A stretch of 64,000 bases of DNA from Tateyamaria sp. Alg231-49 (GCF_900143535.1 NZ_FRFA01000020.1:1-64000), one strand, 5' to 3'; shown: positions 19,183-28,081, numbered from the stretch's first letter. A program made the numbers and translations. Notes: generated by a model from the sequence alone, not told the origin.

Positions 19183-19739
19183 TGACCCTCATGCGCGACT
19201 TTTTTCGCTCGTTCCGTAAGGACGAACAGGGCAGCATCTCAGTCGAACTCGTATTGATCTTGCCCGTTCTGTTCTGGGGTTATCTGTCGATGTTCTCGAT
19301 ATTTGACGCCTATCGCCAACACTCGCTAAATCAAAAAGCGGCCTACACGCTCGGCGACGTTATCTCGCGCGAAACAGCCCCCATTGATGACGGGTATCTC
19401 GATGGATCTCGGGAAATGCTGGCCTACTTGACGGCAAACGAAGACACTGACGTGGCCTTGCGCGTCACCAGTGTGACCTATGACGCCGACACGGACGAGT
19501 ACAAGAAATACTGGTCACAGAACAAAGGCTGGATGCCAGCGTTGAGCGACGACGCCATTCAGGCTTTGAGTGAGGATCTCCCGGTCATGCCTGACAATGA
19601 AACCGTTGTGGTTGTTGAGACGTTCGTGAATTACGACCCGCCATTCAACACAGGTCTGCAAACGCGCGAAATCCACAACTTTGTTTTCACGCGGCCGCGC
19701 TATGCACCACAAGTTCTGTGGGATGACGGATCATCCTAA
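19182..19739 (+). CDS. TadE-like pseudopilin, second copy
   Basis: The product has 185 residues from the ATG at 19182, which overlaps the previous TAA by one base; a longer frame to 19065 would run inside that gene. The leader FFRSFRKDEQG is followed by SISVELVLILPVLFWGYLSM, again with the glutamate of the pseudopilin signal. The rest is acidic and lacks cysteines, unlike the upstream TadE protein, with motifs TLGDVISRE and VVVVETFVNYDPPF. Three overlapping genes suggest one minor-pilin complex. The last stop lies eight bases from the convergent gene. Confidence 0.86.
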   Translation: MTLMRDFFRSFRKDEQGSISVELVLILPVLFWGYLSMFSIFDAYRQHSLNQKAAYTLGDVISRETAPIDDGYLDGSREMLAYLTANEDTDVALRVTSVTYDADTDEYKKYWSQNKGWMPALSDDAIQALSEDLPVMPDNETVVVVETFVNYDPPFNTGLQTREIHNFVFTRPRYAPQVLWDDGSS

Positions 19740-19747
19740 CTTACGGG

Positions 19748-20239
19748 TCAGTCTATACCGCGCTCAGCTAGCAGACTGGCTATAATCTCGGCCATAAATT
19801 TGGCCTCATGTGCCGGGGTCATGCCGCCGACCCCGATCCGCGAACCCAAAGACCACCAAAGCCCGGGGCGCCATGCTCTGGGCTTTTTATTGTCTAGTCG
19901 CAACAGGAAACCGTTTGACGGTTTAAAAGCGAACATACCACGATCCAGCCCCGTGACCTCGTCGATGCGCGCCAGAACCACGCCCATAGAGTCACGCAAT
20001 TCTTCGCGCGTCAGTTCAAGGGTGACAGCCGTCGCACGCCGCATCAGTTCGGCAATCCAGATTGACCCGCCGCCCAGCACGAACAGGAACAGCTGCCAAC
20101 CCAATTCAGGGGGTTGCACGATGGCGACATAGATCACCATCAAAGACAGTATCCACAACGAACCGATGCCTAAAATGCGCCGCCCGGGAGAGGCGGTTAT
20201 GGTGGCAAGGACTGTGTTTGGGTCTTGATCGTTCAGCAT
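19748..20239 (-). CDS. Two-helix membrane protein of unknown function
   Basis: From the ATG at 20239 the protein has 163 residues; AGGTG lies six bases before it. A GTG at 20248 is possible but poorly placed. Two hydrophobic helices, about residues 22-40 and 48-66 (ILGIGSLWILSLMVIYVAI and LFLFVLGGGSIWIAELM), are followed by a soluble C-terminal domain with ELTREELRDSMGVVLARIDEV and a tryptophan-rich RAWRPGLWWSLGSRIG. The layout resembles small PH-like membrane proteins common in Rhodobacteraceae, but I cannot name a function. Confidence 0.7.
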   Translation of the reverse strand: MLNDQDPNTVLATITASPGRRILGIGSLWILSLMVIYVAIVQPPELGWQLFLFVLGGGSIWIAELMRRATAVTLELTREELRDSMGVVLARIDEVTGLDRGMFAFKPSNGFLLRLDNKKPRAWRPGLWWSLGSRIGVGGMTPAHEAKFMAEIIASLLAERGID

Positions 20240-20292
20240 CTGACGCACCTAGCCCGCGGTTTGCCTGCTCACAAGGGCTATCCTTGGCTCTG

Positions 20293-21237
20293 TCATCGCC
20301 GCACGATGACTTCGCCACCCACTTCTTCGGGCTCGTCATCGACCATTTCCGATGGAAAGCCCGGCGCGGTGACATCAAGGCCGGTCGCCTCTTCGAGCCG
20401 TTTGATGATGTTCGGCGACAATTCACGCGGTCCAAATCGCGCAATTCCATCCTGAAAGATTTCGATCAGCAGGGGGTTAAGCTCCAGCGGCACCCCGGCC
20501 CGGTCTGCCACGTCCTGAAACAGACCAATGTCTTTGGCCACCAGATCCATGGTGAAAGAAATGTCGCGGCTGCCGTTTAGGATCACCTGTCCTTCGGTTT
20601 CATGCACAAACGAAGTGCCCGAACTGATTGCCATCGCCTCATAGGCCACTCCAAGGTCCATGCCTGCGCCCTTGGCGACGGTCAGGGCCTCGGCCACGCT
20701 GACCAGATTGGCAGTGGCAAGGAAGTTCGTCAGCACTTTCAGCACCGACGCACTGCCCAAATCACCTGTGTGCAGCACGCGGCGACCCATGGTTGTCAGC
20801 AACGGTAGGATGCGTTCGAATGTGGGACGGTCACAGCCTGCAAAAATCGCGATGTTGCCGGTGTCTGCACGGTGACACCCGCCAGAAACAGGGCAATCGA
20901 CCGCAGCCCCGCCTGCTGCGATGACTTGGGCAGCGATGCGTTTGACTTCAGCCTCGTCTGTCGTGGACATTTCCATCCAGATTTTCCCAGGACCAACATG
21001 AGGTAGCATTTCCTCCATCACTGCAGCCGACGCAGCTGGGCTGGGCAGGCAGGTGATGACTGCATCGCAGGTCTGCATCAGATGGGCCGGGCTTTGGCCG
21101 TCAGTGGCCCCATCCGCGACTTTTTGCGCGACGAAGTCCGCATTGAGGTCATGCACAGCAACGTCATGCCCGTTGCGCAGCAAGCTGCCCGACAGTTTAC
21201 CACCAACGTTGCCGAGCCCGATAAATCCGATTTTCAT
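20293..21237 (-). CDS. 3-hydroxyisobutyrate dehydrogenase-family oxidoreductase
   Basis: This 314-residue beta-hydroxyacid dehydrogenase starts at the ATG at 21237 with MKIGFIGLGNVGGKLSGSLL, the NAD(P)-binding motif. Substrate-binding VDCPVSGGCHRADTGNIAIF and the catalytic lysine in GSASVLKVLTNFLATANLV are present. It is the last gene of the minus-strand operon. The family covers 3-hydroxyisobutyrate, tartronate semialdehyde and related acids, so the exact substrate is open. A C-terminal tail of about 20 residues rich in acidic residues (VDDEPEEVGGEV) is longer than usual. Confidence 0.87.
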   Translation of the reverse strand: MKIGFIGLGNVGGKLSGSLLRNGHDVAVHDLNADFVAQKVADGATDGQSPAHLMQTCDAVITCLPSPAASAAVMEEMLPHVGPGKIWMEMSTTDEAEVKRIAAQVIAAGGAAVDCPVSGGCHRADTGNIAIFAGCDRPTFERILPLLTTMGRRVLHTGDLGSASVLKVLTNFLATANLVSVAEALTVAKGAGMDLGVAYEAMAISSGTSFVHETEGQVILNGSRDISFTMDLVAKDIGLFQDVADRAGVPLELNPLLIEIFQDGIARFGPRELSPNIIKRLEEATGLDVTAPGFPSEMVDDEPEEVGGEVIVRR

Positions 21238-21311
21238 GGGAGTGTTCCTTTGTGTCTTTTCGCCAGACAACTGAGACAGGCTTGCCTTGTCCGTTCTGTT
21301 TGCGACGCCGC

Positions 21312-22286
21312 TTAGGGACGTGGCGAAAAATTCTCGGAATAAAAGCGATACCAATTGCCGCCCATAATTCCTGACACGTCTTCTGCATCCATGCCAACGG
21401 CGCGCAGCCCGTCTTCAATGTTGCCAAAGTCACGGTTGTCGCGGAACCAATCTGGCTGTGGCGGAAAGCCCGGCGCACTGGCAGAGCCTTCGCCGTAGTC
21501 GATCTCTTTGCTCCATCGACCCACACGCATCCATTCAACGACGCTATCCGGTTGGTCTTGGCACAGGTCCGACCCGATCCCGATACGGTCAGTGCCGTAG
21601 GTTTCTGCCGTTCGCGCCACTGCTTCGCAAAAGCTTTGCAATGTGCAGCCTGACCCGTCCTTGAGGTGATGCGGGTAGAGGGAAAAGCCCAACATCCCGC
21701 CGTTTTCAGTAACCGCACGGATCACATCATCTCGCTTGTTACGCAACGCGGGATGCCAGTCGTTAGGGTTGGCGTGGGTGATCGCGATGGGCCGTTCCGA
21801 GATATCTGCCGCCTCAATGGTCGAGCGATCCGCCGAGTGGCTCATATCCACCACAAGCCCAACCCGGTTCATTTCCTTGATCACCTGACGACCCATACGG
21901 GTAATGCCTGTATCCTCTGCCTCATAACACCCGGTCGCCAGCAAAGACTGGTTGTTGTAGGTCAACTGCATAAACCGCGCACCCAATGTGTGTACGATTT
22001 CAACCAGCCCAATGTCGTCTTCAATTGGGCTGGGGTTTTGAAAGCCAAAGAAGATCGCTGTTTTTCCAGCCGCTTTGGCAGCGTCTATGTCGCTGGCCAC
22101 CAGCCCTTTGGTGATCAGGTCAGGGTAGAGTTCAAACCAGCGGTTCCAAGCCTCAAAGTTCAGCACGGTTTCGCGGAAATTCTCGTGATAGGCGATGGTG
22201 GCATGAACCGCGTCGACAGCACCCTCGCGCATCTGACGAAATATCTTTTCCGACCAGTTGCAGTATTGCAGGTTGTCGATCCGCAT
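21312..22286 (-). CDS. M19 (renal dipeptidase) family protein with altered N-terminal metal site
   Basis: The 324-residue protein has the TIM-barrel pattern of peptidase family M19. Visible motifs are RFMQLTYNNQSLLATG, VDMSHSADRSTIEAADIS with a zinc histidine, AITHANPNDWHP with a second histidine, and DRIGIGSDLCQDQ. Typical members begin with a metal-binding HxD near residue 20. Here the matching place reads MRIDNLQYCNWS, without histidine, so metal binding may differ. Family members hydrolyse dipeptides or N-acyl-D-amino acids. The start overlaps the upstream SDR stop by one base. Confidence 0.82.
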   Translation of the reverse strand: MRIDNLQYCNWSEKIFRQMREGAVDAVHATIAYHENFRETVLNFEAWNRWFELYPDLITKGLVASDIDAAKAAGKTAIFFGFQNPSPIEDDIGLVEIVHTLGARFMQLTYNNQSLLATGCYEAEDTGITRMGRQVIKEMNRVGLVVDMSHSADRSTIEAADISERPIAITHANPNDWHPALRNKRDDVIRAVTENGGMLGFSLYPHHLKDGSGCTLQSFCEAVARTAETYGTDRIGIGSDLCQDQPDSVVEWMRVGRWSKEIDYGEGSASAPGFPPQPDWFRDNRDFGNIEDGLRAVGMDAEDVSGIMGGNWYRFYSENFSPRP

Positions 22287-23113
22287 TAGTCGTCTTTTTT
22301 CAGGTTCAGTGCTGACATCGCGCTTTTGCCCAGTTCGATCCCGGCAAACGGGCCGCCGTGGCGGTAATGCGACGGGTTTTGTGGATCAAGCGGGTCTGAA
22401 TTCGCGTAAATCTCTTCGGCGAACTGTTCGGCATTGTCTTGAGGACGGTAGCCCAAATGCGCCGCACCTGTGTTGTCCACCGGTGCACGGTCATTGTCCG
22501 AGATGCCGTAGATGATTGAAAACCCTGTGATCGGCGTGTCGATGGCGCGTTTCACCAGGCGGATCATGTCGGGGTAGCTCAGCCAACTGCCCACTGCACG
22601 CGGGTTGGTGACATCTGCGCAGGAATAAATACGCAGGCAAACGGATTCGATCCCGCGCTTTTCCCAGTACATCCGGCCCAGATCTTCGGCAAAGCACTTG
22701 GCCAGCCCGTAGAAGGTGTCGGGGCGGTGCGGCACGTCGATGCCAATGTGTTCGTTCTTGGGATACATGCCAACCGCGTGGATCGACGACGCATAAACGA
22801 CGCGGCGCACTCCGTGGCGATATGCGGCCTCCCAAACGTTATAGGCCCCGACAAAGTTCGGGCCGAGCAACTCTTCGAATGGTTTTTCATCGACGACGGC
22901 ACCAAAATGAATGACCATATCGGCCCCTTCCAGAAGGGGGGCGACGGCGCCCATATCCGCGATGTCAGCTTTTACATAGGTCTCGTTGGCGGCCAGTTCT
23001 TCGACGCTGTCCACGATATCCGTCGATACCAACTCATCACACATCGCCGCCAAAACCGGACGCAGACGCGACCCAAGGCTGCCTGCGGCACCTGTCAGAA
23101 CCAGTTTCTTCAT
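22286..23113 (-). CDS. NAD-dependent epimerase/dehydratase family, uronate dehydrogenase-like
   Basis: The 275-residue extended SDR begins MKKLVLTGAAGSLGSRLRPV. It continues with ADMVIHFGAVVDEKPFEELL, VVYASSIHAVGMYP and the active-site YGLAKCFAEDLGRMYWEK (Tyr-x3-Lys). This whole pattern resembles bacterial uronate dehydrogenases, which oxidise hexuronic acids to aldarolactones, but the operon does not look like uronate catabolism, so the substrate is uncertain. The C-terminus is rich in Asp and Lys (NLKKDD). It lies 16 bases after the FAD oxidoreductase gene. Confidence 0.84.
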   Translation of the reverse strand: MKKLVLTGAAGSLGSRLRPVLAAMCDELVSTDIVDSVEELAANETYVKADIADMGAVAPLLEGADMVIHFGAVVDEKPFEELLGPNFVGAYNVWEAAYRHGVRRVVYASSIHAVGMYPKNEHIGIDVPHRPDTFYGLAKCFAEDLGRMYWEKRGIESVCLRIYSCADVTNPRAVGSWLSYPDMIRLVKRAIDTPITGFSIIYGISDNDRAPVDNTGAAHLGYRPQDNAEQFAEEIYANSDPLDPQNPSHYRHGGPFAGIELGKSAMSALNLKKDD

Positions 23114-23129
23114 TTGTACGCCCTTTTTC

Positions 23130-24341
23130 TCAGATCACTGCTTTTTCAAGGATCGGGCGGCTTTGCACAACCCGGTCATAGTGGAATGGTGTAAGGTCCA
23201 GCGTGCGATAGGCACCATGAGTCAACCATTCGGCAGTCCCTCGCCCCATCGCGGGTGACTGCTGTAGCCCATGCCCGGAGAAACCGTTCAGAAAGATGAA
23301 ATTGCTTATTTCGGGATGAGGGCCAGTGATCGCGTTGTGGTCCAATGTGTTGGTGGCGTAGTGCCCGGCCCATTCACTGGTCACCTTGATCGCCTCAAAC
23401 TGGGGGATGCGCGTGGCGAGGATCGGCCAGACGTGTGTTTCAAACAGGCTGTGATCCATCACAAAATCGTCCAGATCAACAGCAGGATCAACATCCGCGT
23501 GCCCACCGCATTGATAGGTACCACCACCATTCTCGCGTACATGCACACCGGAGGGATCAATTGTCAGCGGCAGGTCGCGGTCCAGCGGATTCTGGGCCGA
23601 GAATACCCAGCTGAACCGTTTGCGCGGTTCGACCGGAACGCTGATGCCCGCCATCTGAGCCGTCCGCGCGGCCCTTGGCCCCGAAGCGTTGACCACTTGC
23701 CCGCACGCGATGACTTCCCCACTGGCCAGCGTCACGCTGTCCACCCGGGTGCCTGCGGCGTTCACCGTTATATTGACGACTTCATTCTCAACATATTCCA
23801 CGCCCTGCTCTCGCGCTTGCCTGCGCCACGAGTCAAAGATCGCAGCGCCATCAAAATACCCTTCATTTTGGGTGTTGATCGATCCCAGCACGATGTCATC
23901 GACGTTGTAGAAGGGATAGGCCGCCTTGATCTCATCCGGGGACAGCAATTGCGTCGGCGTGCCTGCGGCATGTTGCACCTTGGCATTGCTGCGCAAGGTG
24001 TCGGCGAAGGTGTCCGTGTCGGCCAGATACATATAGCCAAAATTGCGAATTTGGAGATCCGGCATGCGGTCATCCCCGCCCATGTGTTGGCGTGCGTTCT
24101 GAATGAACTCCGCTCCGAACTGGCTGATGCGCACATTGAGGTCGGTCGAAAACTGCTGGCGGATGCAACTGTTGGTGTGGGCGGTGGAGCAGTTGGCATA
24201 GCTCATGTCCCGCTCGATCACGAGAACAGAGCCGTCAAAGTCGGGCGTATTGGTCAAAAACCAAGCCGTGGATGAGCCCATCATCGCGCCACCGATAATG
24301 ACGACATCATAAGAGTCTTGTTTGGGTGCTGCCATCTGCAT
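23130..24341 (-). CDS. FAD-dependent oxidoreductase, DAO family
   Basis: This amine-oxidising flavoprotein of about 403 residues has SYDVVIIGGAMMGSSTAWFL for ADP binding and then ERDMSYANCSTAHTNSCIRQ. It has a C-terminal NGFSGHGLQQSPAMGRGTAEW typical of sarcosine/glycine/D-amino-acid oxidase relatives. It is not one of the sarcosine oxidase subunits, which are encoded by soxBDAG at 9928-14999. The start could be the ATG at 24341 or 24335. It is the first gene of the four-gene operon and lies divergent from nasT. A role in oxidising an N-substituted or D-amino acid is an inference. Confidence 0.85.
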   Translation of the reverse strand: MQMAAPKQDSYDVVIIGGAMMGSSTAWFLTNTPDFDGSVLVIERDMSYANCSTAHTNSCIRQQFSTDLNVRISQFGAEFIQNARQHMGGDDRMPDLQIRNFGYMYLADTDTFADTLRSNAKVQHAAGTPTQLLSPDEIKAAYPFYNVDDIVLGSINTQNEGYFDGAAIFDSWRRQAREQGVEYVENEVVNITVNAAGTRVDSVTLASGEVIACGQVVNASGPRAARTAQMAGISVPVEPRKRFSWVFSAQNPLDRDLPLTIDPSGVHVRENGGGTYQCGGHADVDPAVDLDDFVMDHSLFETHVWPILATRIPQFEAIKVTSEWAGHYATNTLDHNAITGPHPEISNFIFLNGFSGHGLQQSPAMGRGTAEWLTHGAYRTLDLTPFHYDRVVQSRPILEKAVI

Positions 24342-24549
24342 CTGCCTGTCCAAGGTTTTGTTCGTCCTGCGCACCTTGAGGGTAAAAAGTATCGTACACC
24401 AGATGCGATTTTCAATGCGCCCAACAATCAGGCAGCATGCCCGAACTTACATCTTTTTGTGAGCAGCCCACAGCCAAATACAGCCCAAAATGACATGCCG
24501 CCGTTGGCAGCGCACGTCGTCTGTCGGACCGACGGTTGTGGCCAGTGAC

Positions 24550-25122
24550 ATGAAAATTGCAGTTGTCGAATCCGACCCGGCGCGTGCGCGCGAAATTATT
24601 GATGCGCTCACCGAAGACGGTTGGGAAGATGTCGTCGTCTTGGGCGATGTCATTGGGTTGGCACGCAAGCTGAGTGCGTTGAACCCTGACCTTGTTCTGA
24701 TTGATCTGGCCAATCCCAGCCGCGACGCGCTTGAACAGATCAGCGTTGCGTCGGACGCGCAAAGCCGACCCGTGGCTATGTTTGTGGACCATTCTGATGA
24801 CGAGATGACCCAAGCCGCCGTAACTGCGGGCCTGTCGGCATATGTGGTCGGCGCATTGCAACCTGAGCGGATAAGGCCAGTGCTGAAGACTGCCATCGCG
24901 CGGTTCAAGATGATGAGTCAGATGCGACTGGAACTGGAGGCCGCAAAACAGGCATTGGCCGACCGCAAAACGGTTGATCGCGCCAAGGGTATGATAATGC
25001 GCGCGCGTGGAATTGGTGAGGAAGAGGCATATGCCCTCTTGCGCAAAACGGCGATGTCCCAAAATCGCAAGGTAATTGATGTCGCCCAAGCCTTGCTGAC
25101 GGCGTCGGACCTGCTGTCATGA
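24550..25122 (+). CDS. nasT: ANTAR-domain antiterminator NasT
   Basis: NasT, 190 residues, is an RNA-binding antiterminator for nitrate assimilation genes. A receiver-like domain begins MKIAVVESDPARAREI and keeps the phospho-acceptor-type LVLIDLANPS. A helical linker leads to the ANTAR domain from about residue 130: DRKTVDRAKGMIMRARGIG and EEEAYALLRKTAMSQNRKV. In Paracoccus and Azotobacter, NasS holds NasT until nitrate or nitrite binds. The frame continues upstream to 24490, but MKIAV at 24550 is the family start. The stop overlaps nasS in ATGA. The RNA target is visible before nrtA. Confidence 0.94.
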   Translation: MKIAVVESDPARAREIIDALTEDGWEDVVVLGDVIGLARKLSALNPDLVLIDLANPSRDALEQISVASDAQSRPVAMFVDHSDDEMTQAAVTAGLSAYVVGALQPERIRPVLKTAIARFKMMSQMRLELEAAKQALADRKTVDRAKGMIMRARGIGEEEAYALLRKTAMSQNRKVIDVAQALLTASDLLS

Positions 25123-26291
25123 GCACGACAGTTTTGAACTGCGGCTATGTCCCTCTGGTGGACAGCGCCCCGCTGATCGTCGCGCAAGAGTTGCGGTTTG
25201 CAGCGGATGAGGGGATCGAACTGAACCTGTTGCCGCAACCCTCTTGGGCGGCGCTGCGCGATTTACTGGCGCTGGGGCATCTGAATGTCGCGCATATGTT
25301 GTCGCCCATGCCGACGGCCATGTCTCTGGGCCTGAGCGGACCACCGGCGCAAGTAGACGCGCTGATGGTGCTGTCGGCCAACGGGACGGTGATCGGTGTG
25401 TCGTCGATGATGGCGGACGCAATGCGCGCCAAGGGGTGGCATGGCGGTTTTGACAATCCCGAGGCCACCGCTCCACCCATGCTCGCCGCGTTGAACCGGC
25501 CTTTGCGGGTGGGCGTTCCTTTTCCCTTTTCGATGCACCGATTGCTGTTTGAGTACTGGATCAGGCATTCAGGCGGGGCCTCGGACATGCAGATCATAAC
25601 GACGCCACCACCCTTGATGGCGGACGCCGTTTCCTCAGGCGAGTTGGATGTGTTTTGCGTCGGAGAGCCGTGGGGTTCTGTAGCTGTCAACGCAGGTGTC
25701 GGCGAATTGATCCTGCCTGGCGTGGCTATCTGGGCGCAGGCACCAGAAAAGGTCCTCGCTGCCCGGCGCGTTTGGATCGATGACAATGCAGCTTCAGTAT
25801 CCGGTCTGATGCGGGCCGTATCACGCGCGGCACGCTGGCTCGACCAGCCCGAAAACCGGGTGCTGGCCATCGAAATCCTTGAGCGCAGCGCGCACCTGAG
25901 CCTGCCTGTTTCCGCAGTGGAGCATGCTCTGACCGGCAGGTTTGCAACGCGCGCCGGTGGTCCGCCTGTGCACGTCCCCGACTTTGTACGGTTCTATGAC
26001 CGTGCCACAAACTTCCCATGGCGCAGTCAGGCGGCGTGGATCGGAGAGCAGATCAGCCACCTTTCTGGCATCGACCGTTCTCACGCCATCGAAGTCGCCC
26101 AAAGTACGATGCGGCCCGATTCTTACCGTATGCATTTGGGGCCATTGGGCGTCGATATGCCGGGTGCATCGGCCAAAGTTGAGGGAGCGCTGGCGCATTC
26201 CACAGCCGTAGCGTCCACGAAGGGTCAGATGATTCTTGGGCCAGATGCTTTCTTTGACGGCAAAATCTATGATTTCACGCCTTTAGAGTGA
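25119..26291 (+). CDS. nasS: Nitrate/nitrite sensor NasS
   Basis: The 390-residue protein is of the NrtA/CmpA substrate-binding family but has no signal peptide, beginning MSTTVLNCGYVPLVDSAPLI, so it should be cytoplasmic. That is the hallmark of NasS, which binds nitrate and then releases NasT. Core motifs shared with NrtA are visible: FPFSMHRLLFEYWI, DVFCVGEPWGSVAVNAGVGE and PDFVRFYDRATNFPWRSQA. The overlap with nasT points to one transcript and a fixed ratio. Its stop lies 237 bases before nrtA, and the leader RNA lies between. Confidence 0.93.
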   Translation: MSTTVLNCGYVPLVDSAPLIVAQELRFAADEGIELNLLPQPSWAALRDLLALGHLNVAHMLSPMPTAMSLGLSGPPAQVDALMVLSANGTVIGVSSMMADAMRAKGWHGGFDNPEATAPPMLAALNRPLRVGVPFPFSMHRLLFEYWIRHSGGASDMQIITTPPPLMADAVSSGELDVFCVGEPWGSVAVNAGVGELILPGVAIWAQAPEKVLAARRVWIDDNAASVSGLMRAVSRAARWLDQPENRVLAIEILERSAHLSLPVSAVEHALTGRFATRAGGPPVHVPDFVRFYDRATNFPWRSQAAWIGEQISHLSGIDRSHAIEVAQSTMRPDSYRMHLGPLGVDMPGASAKVEGALAHSTAVASTKGQMILGPDAFFDGKIYDFTPLE

Positions 26292-26390
26292 TGAATTTTT
26301 GAGCAAATGCTGCATTGCAGAATAAAATTTCGTTAAAACACCAAAACCTTGTTGTCCGCAAACTTTAGGGCACGCTACATTCAATCCAAC

Positions 26391-26429
26391 GAAGCAAAGC
26401 TGCTTCTCACCGCCTCCACAGTAGGAGGC
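26391..26429 (+). promoter_or_regulatory. ANTAR (NasT) target RNA: two hexaloop hairpins
   Basis: Two hairpins lie side by side in the nrtA leader. The first is GAAGC, loop AAAGCT, GCTTC (26391-26406). The second is GCCTCC, loop ACAGTA, GGAGGC (26412-26429). Both stems are perfect and both loops have six bases with A first and G fourth, the established ANTAR recognition pattern. A third hairpin (GCTCTT/AAGAGC, 26428-26444) overlaps the base of the second by two bases and leads into the terminator. This is direct sequence support for NasT control. Confidence 0.88.
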
Positions 26430-26444
26430 TCTTAAATCAAGAGC

Positions 26445-26506
26445 AAAGCCGCTCGACCCGGGTAACGCGTTCCTCCTCCCTCGCGTCCGGATCGGGCGGC
26501 TTTTTT
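26445..26506 (+). terminator. Leader terminator before nrtA, controlled by NasT
   Basis: AAAGCCGCTCGACCCG (26445-26460) pairs with CGGATCGGGCGGCTTT (26488-26503) through a long stem with one G-U pair and one mismatch, and a run of T follows to 26506. It stands 22 bases before the nrtA start, inside the nas transcript. With the two ANTAR hairpins just upstream, it is the expected attenuator: read through when nitrate frees NasT. Confidence 0.85.
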
Positions 26507-26528
26507 CGTTTTTATCAAGGAAAAAACT

Positions 26529-27899
26529 ATGCCACGACTACTGACTGCTGTTGGAACTGTTGCTGCCCTTTTGGGGTCGGTGGCACATGCCGAACTGCTT
26601 GATCTGGAAAAGGACGAGCTGACGTTTGGATTTATCAAACTGACGGATATGGCACCGCTCGCCATCGCATATGAGAACGGTTACTTCGAAGATGAGGGGT
26701 TGTTTGTTACCCTTGAGGCGCAAGCCAACTGGAAGGTTTTGCTGGACGGTGTCATCGACGGCCAGCTGGACGGCGCGCACATGCTGGCGGGACAACCACT
26801 GGCCGCGACCATCGGATACGGCACCAAAGCACATATCATCACGCCCTTCTCTATGGACCTGAATGGCAACGGCATCACCGTTTCCAATGAAATCTGGGAA
26901 GAGATGAAGCCACACGTGCCGCTGATGGATGATGGCCGTCCGCAGCATCCGATCAGTGCCGAAGCGCTGGCACCTGTGGTTGAAGATTACAAAGACCAAG
27001 GCCTACCCTTCAACATGGGCATGGTATTCCCTGTCTCTACACATAACTACGAAATCCGCTACTGGCTGGCTGCTGGTGGGCTTGAGCCCGGCTTTTACAG
27101 CCCCGAAGATGTGTCCGGTCAAATCGGCGCGGACGTCCTGTTGAGCGTGACCCCGCCCCCACAAATGCCAGCCACAATGGAAGCGGGCACAATTTATGGA
27201 TACGCCGTGGGCGAGCCATGGAACCAGCAGGCCGTGTTCAAAGGCATCGGCGTGCCCGTTATCACCGACTATGACATGTGGAAGAACAACCCTGAGAAGG
27301 TGTTTGGCATCAACGCAGAGTTTGCCGAAGAGAACCCGAACACGACGCTTGCCATCACCAAAGCGCTGATCCGGGCTGCCATATGGCTGGATGAGAACGA
27401 CAACGCCAACCGTGAGGAAGCTGTCGAAATCCTGTCCCGGTCGGAATATGTGGGCGCGGATTACGAAGTGATCGCAAATTCGATGACAGGCTTCTTTGAA
27501 TTCGAAAAAGGCGACCGCCGCCCCGCCCCGGACTTCAACGTGTTCTTCCGCTACAACGCCACCTACCCGTTTTATTCGGACGCCATCTGGTACCTGACGC
27601 AGATGCGTCGCTGGGGTCAGATTGCTGAAGCGAAATCTGACCAGTGGTATTTCGACACGGCGGCCGAAGTGTACAAACCCACCATCTATCTGGAAGCCGC
27701 GCGCATGCTGGTAGACGAAGGTCTGGCCAACGAGGCGGACTTCCCCTGGAACAGCGATGGTTTCAAAGCGGCGACCCCTGCCGAGGATATCATCGACGGC
27801 ATTGCCTATGACGGCAAAGCGCCCAACGCTTACCTCGAAAGCCTGCCGATCGGCCTGAAGGGAGAACAGAAGGTCGTCGGCAATAAAGTCGAAGGTTAG
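26529..27899 (+). CDS. nrtA: Nitrate ABC transporter substrate-binding protein NrtA
   Basis: NrtA, 456 residues, is the periplasmic nitrate/nitrite-binding protein. A Sec signal [16 protein letters not shown] ends in VAHA before ELLDL, with no lipobox. The mature part has [57 protein letters not shown] and [20 protein letters not shown], all usual in the family. AAGGA lies seven bases before the ATG. It is the first structural gene after the leader terminator. A hairpin just after its stop may set its level above the downstream genes. Confidence 0.95.
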   Translation: MPRLLTAVGTVAALLGSVAHAELLDLEKDELTFGFIKLTDMAPLAIAYENGYFEDEGLFVTLEAQANWKVLLDGVIDGQLDGAHMLAGQPLAATIGYGTKAHIITPFSMDLNGNGITVSNEIWEEMKPHVPLMDDGRPQHPISAEALAPVVEDYKDQGLPFNMGMVFPVSTHNYEIRYWLAAGGLEPGFYSPEDVSGQIGADVLLSVTPPPQMPATMEAGTIYGYAVGEPWNQQAVFKGIGVPVITDYDMWKNNPEKVFGINAEFAEENPNTTLAITKALIRAAIWLDENDNANREEAVEILSRSEYVGADYEVIANSMTGFFEFEKGDRRPAPDFNVFFRYNATYPFYSDAIWYLTQMRRWGQIAEAKSDQWYFDTAAEVYKPTIYLEAARMLVDEGLANEADFPWNSDGFKAATPAEDIIDGIAYDGKAPNAYLESLPIGLKGEQKVVGNKVEG

Positions 27900-27913
27900 G
27901 CCAGAACAAAGGG

Positions 27914-27934
27914 AGGTGGGCAGCATGCCCACCT
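27914..27934 (+). promoter_or_regulatory. Hairpin in the nrtA-nrtB gap
   Basis: AGGTGGGC at 27914-27921 and GCCCACCT at 27927-27934 form a perfect eight-pair stem with a five-base loop, 15 bases after the nrtA stop. There is no T run. Such a structure usually protects the upstream message of a binding-protein gene from decay or causes partial termination; either role is inferred here. Confidence 0.6.
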
Positions 27935-28081
27935 TGCGCCGCACCGCCGCAAAGCAACCCATCAAACCCGACGCACCGCGCGCGCACAACCTGTTCACTT
28001 GACGTGCAGCGCAGCATCGCCAGTTTTCCCGGCCTTCCCCCGCCGGACCGCGCCAGACATCAGAGCCAGGAGACACCTGAC

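Noticed and set aside
26301-26325. Possible sigma-54 promoter in the nas leader
   Set aside because: TTGCA is present, but the matching GG element at the right distance is missing. Only a small dyad CTGCA-T-TGCAG (26310-26320) is left, which is not enough to name a site.
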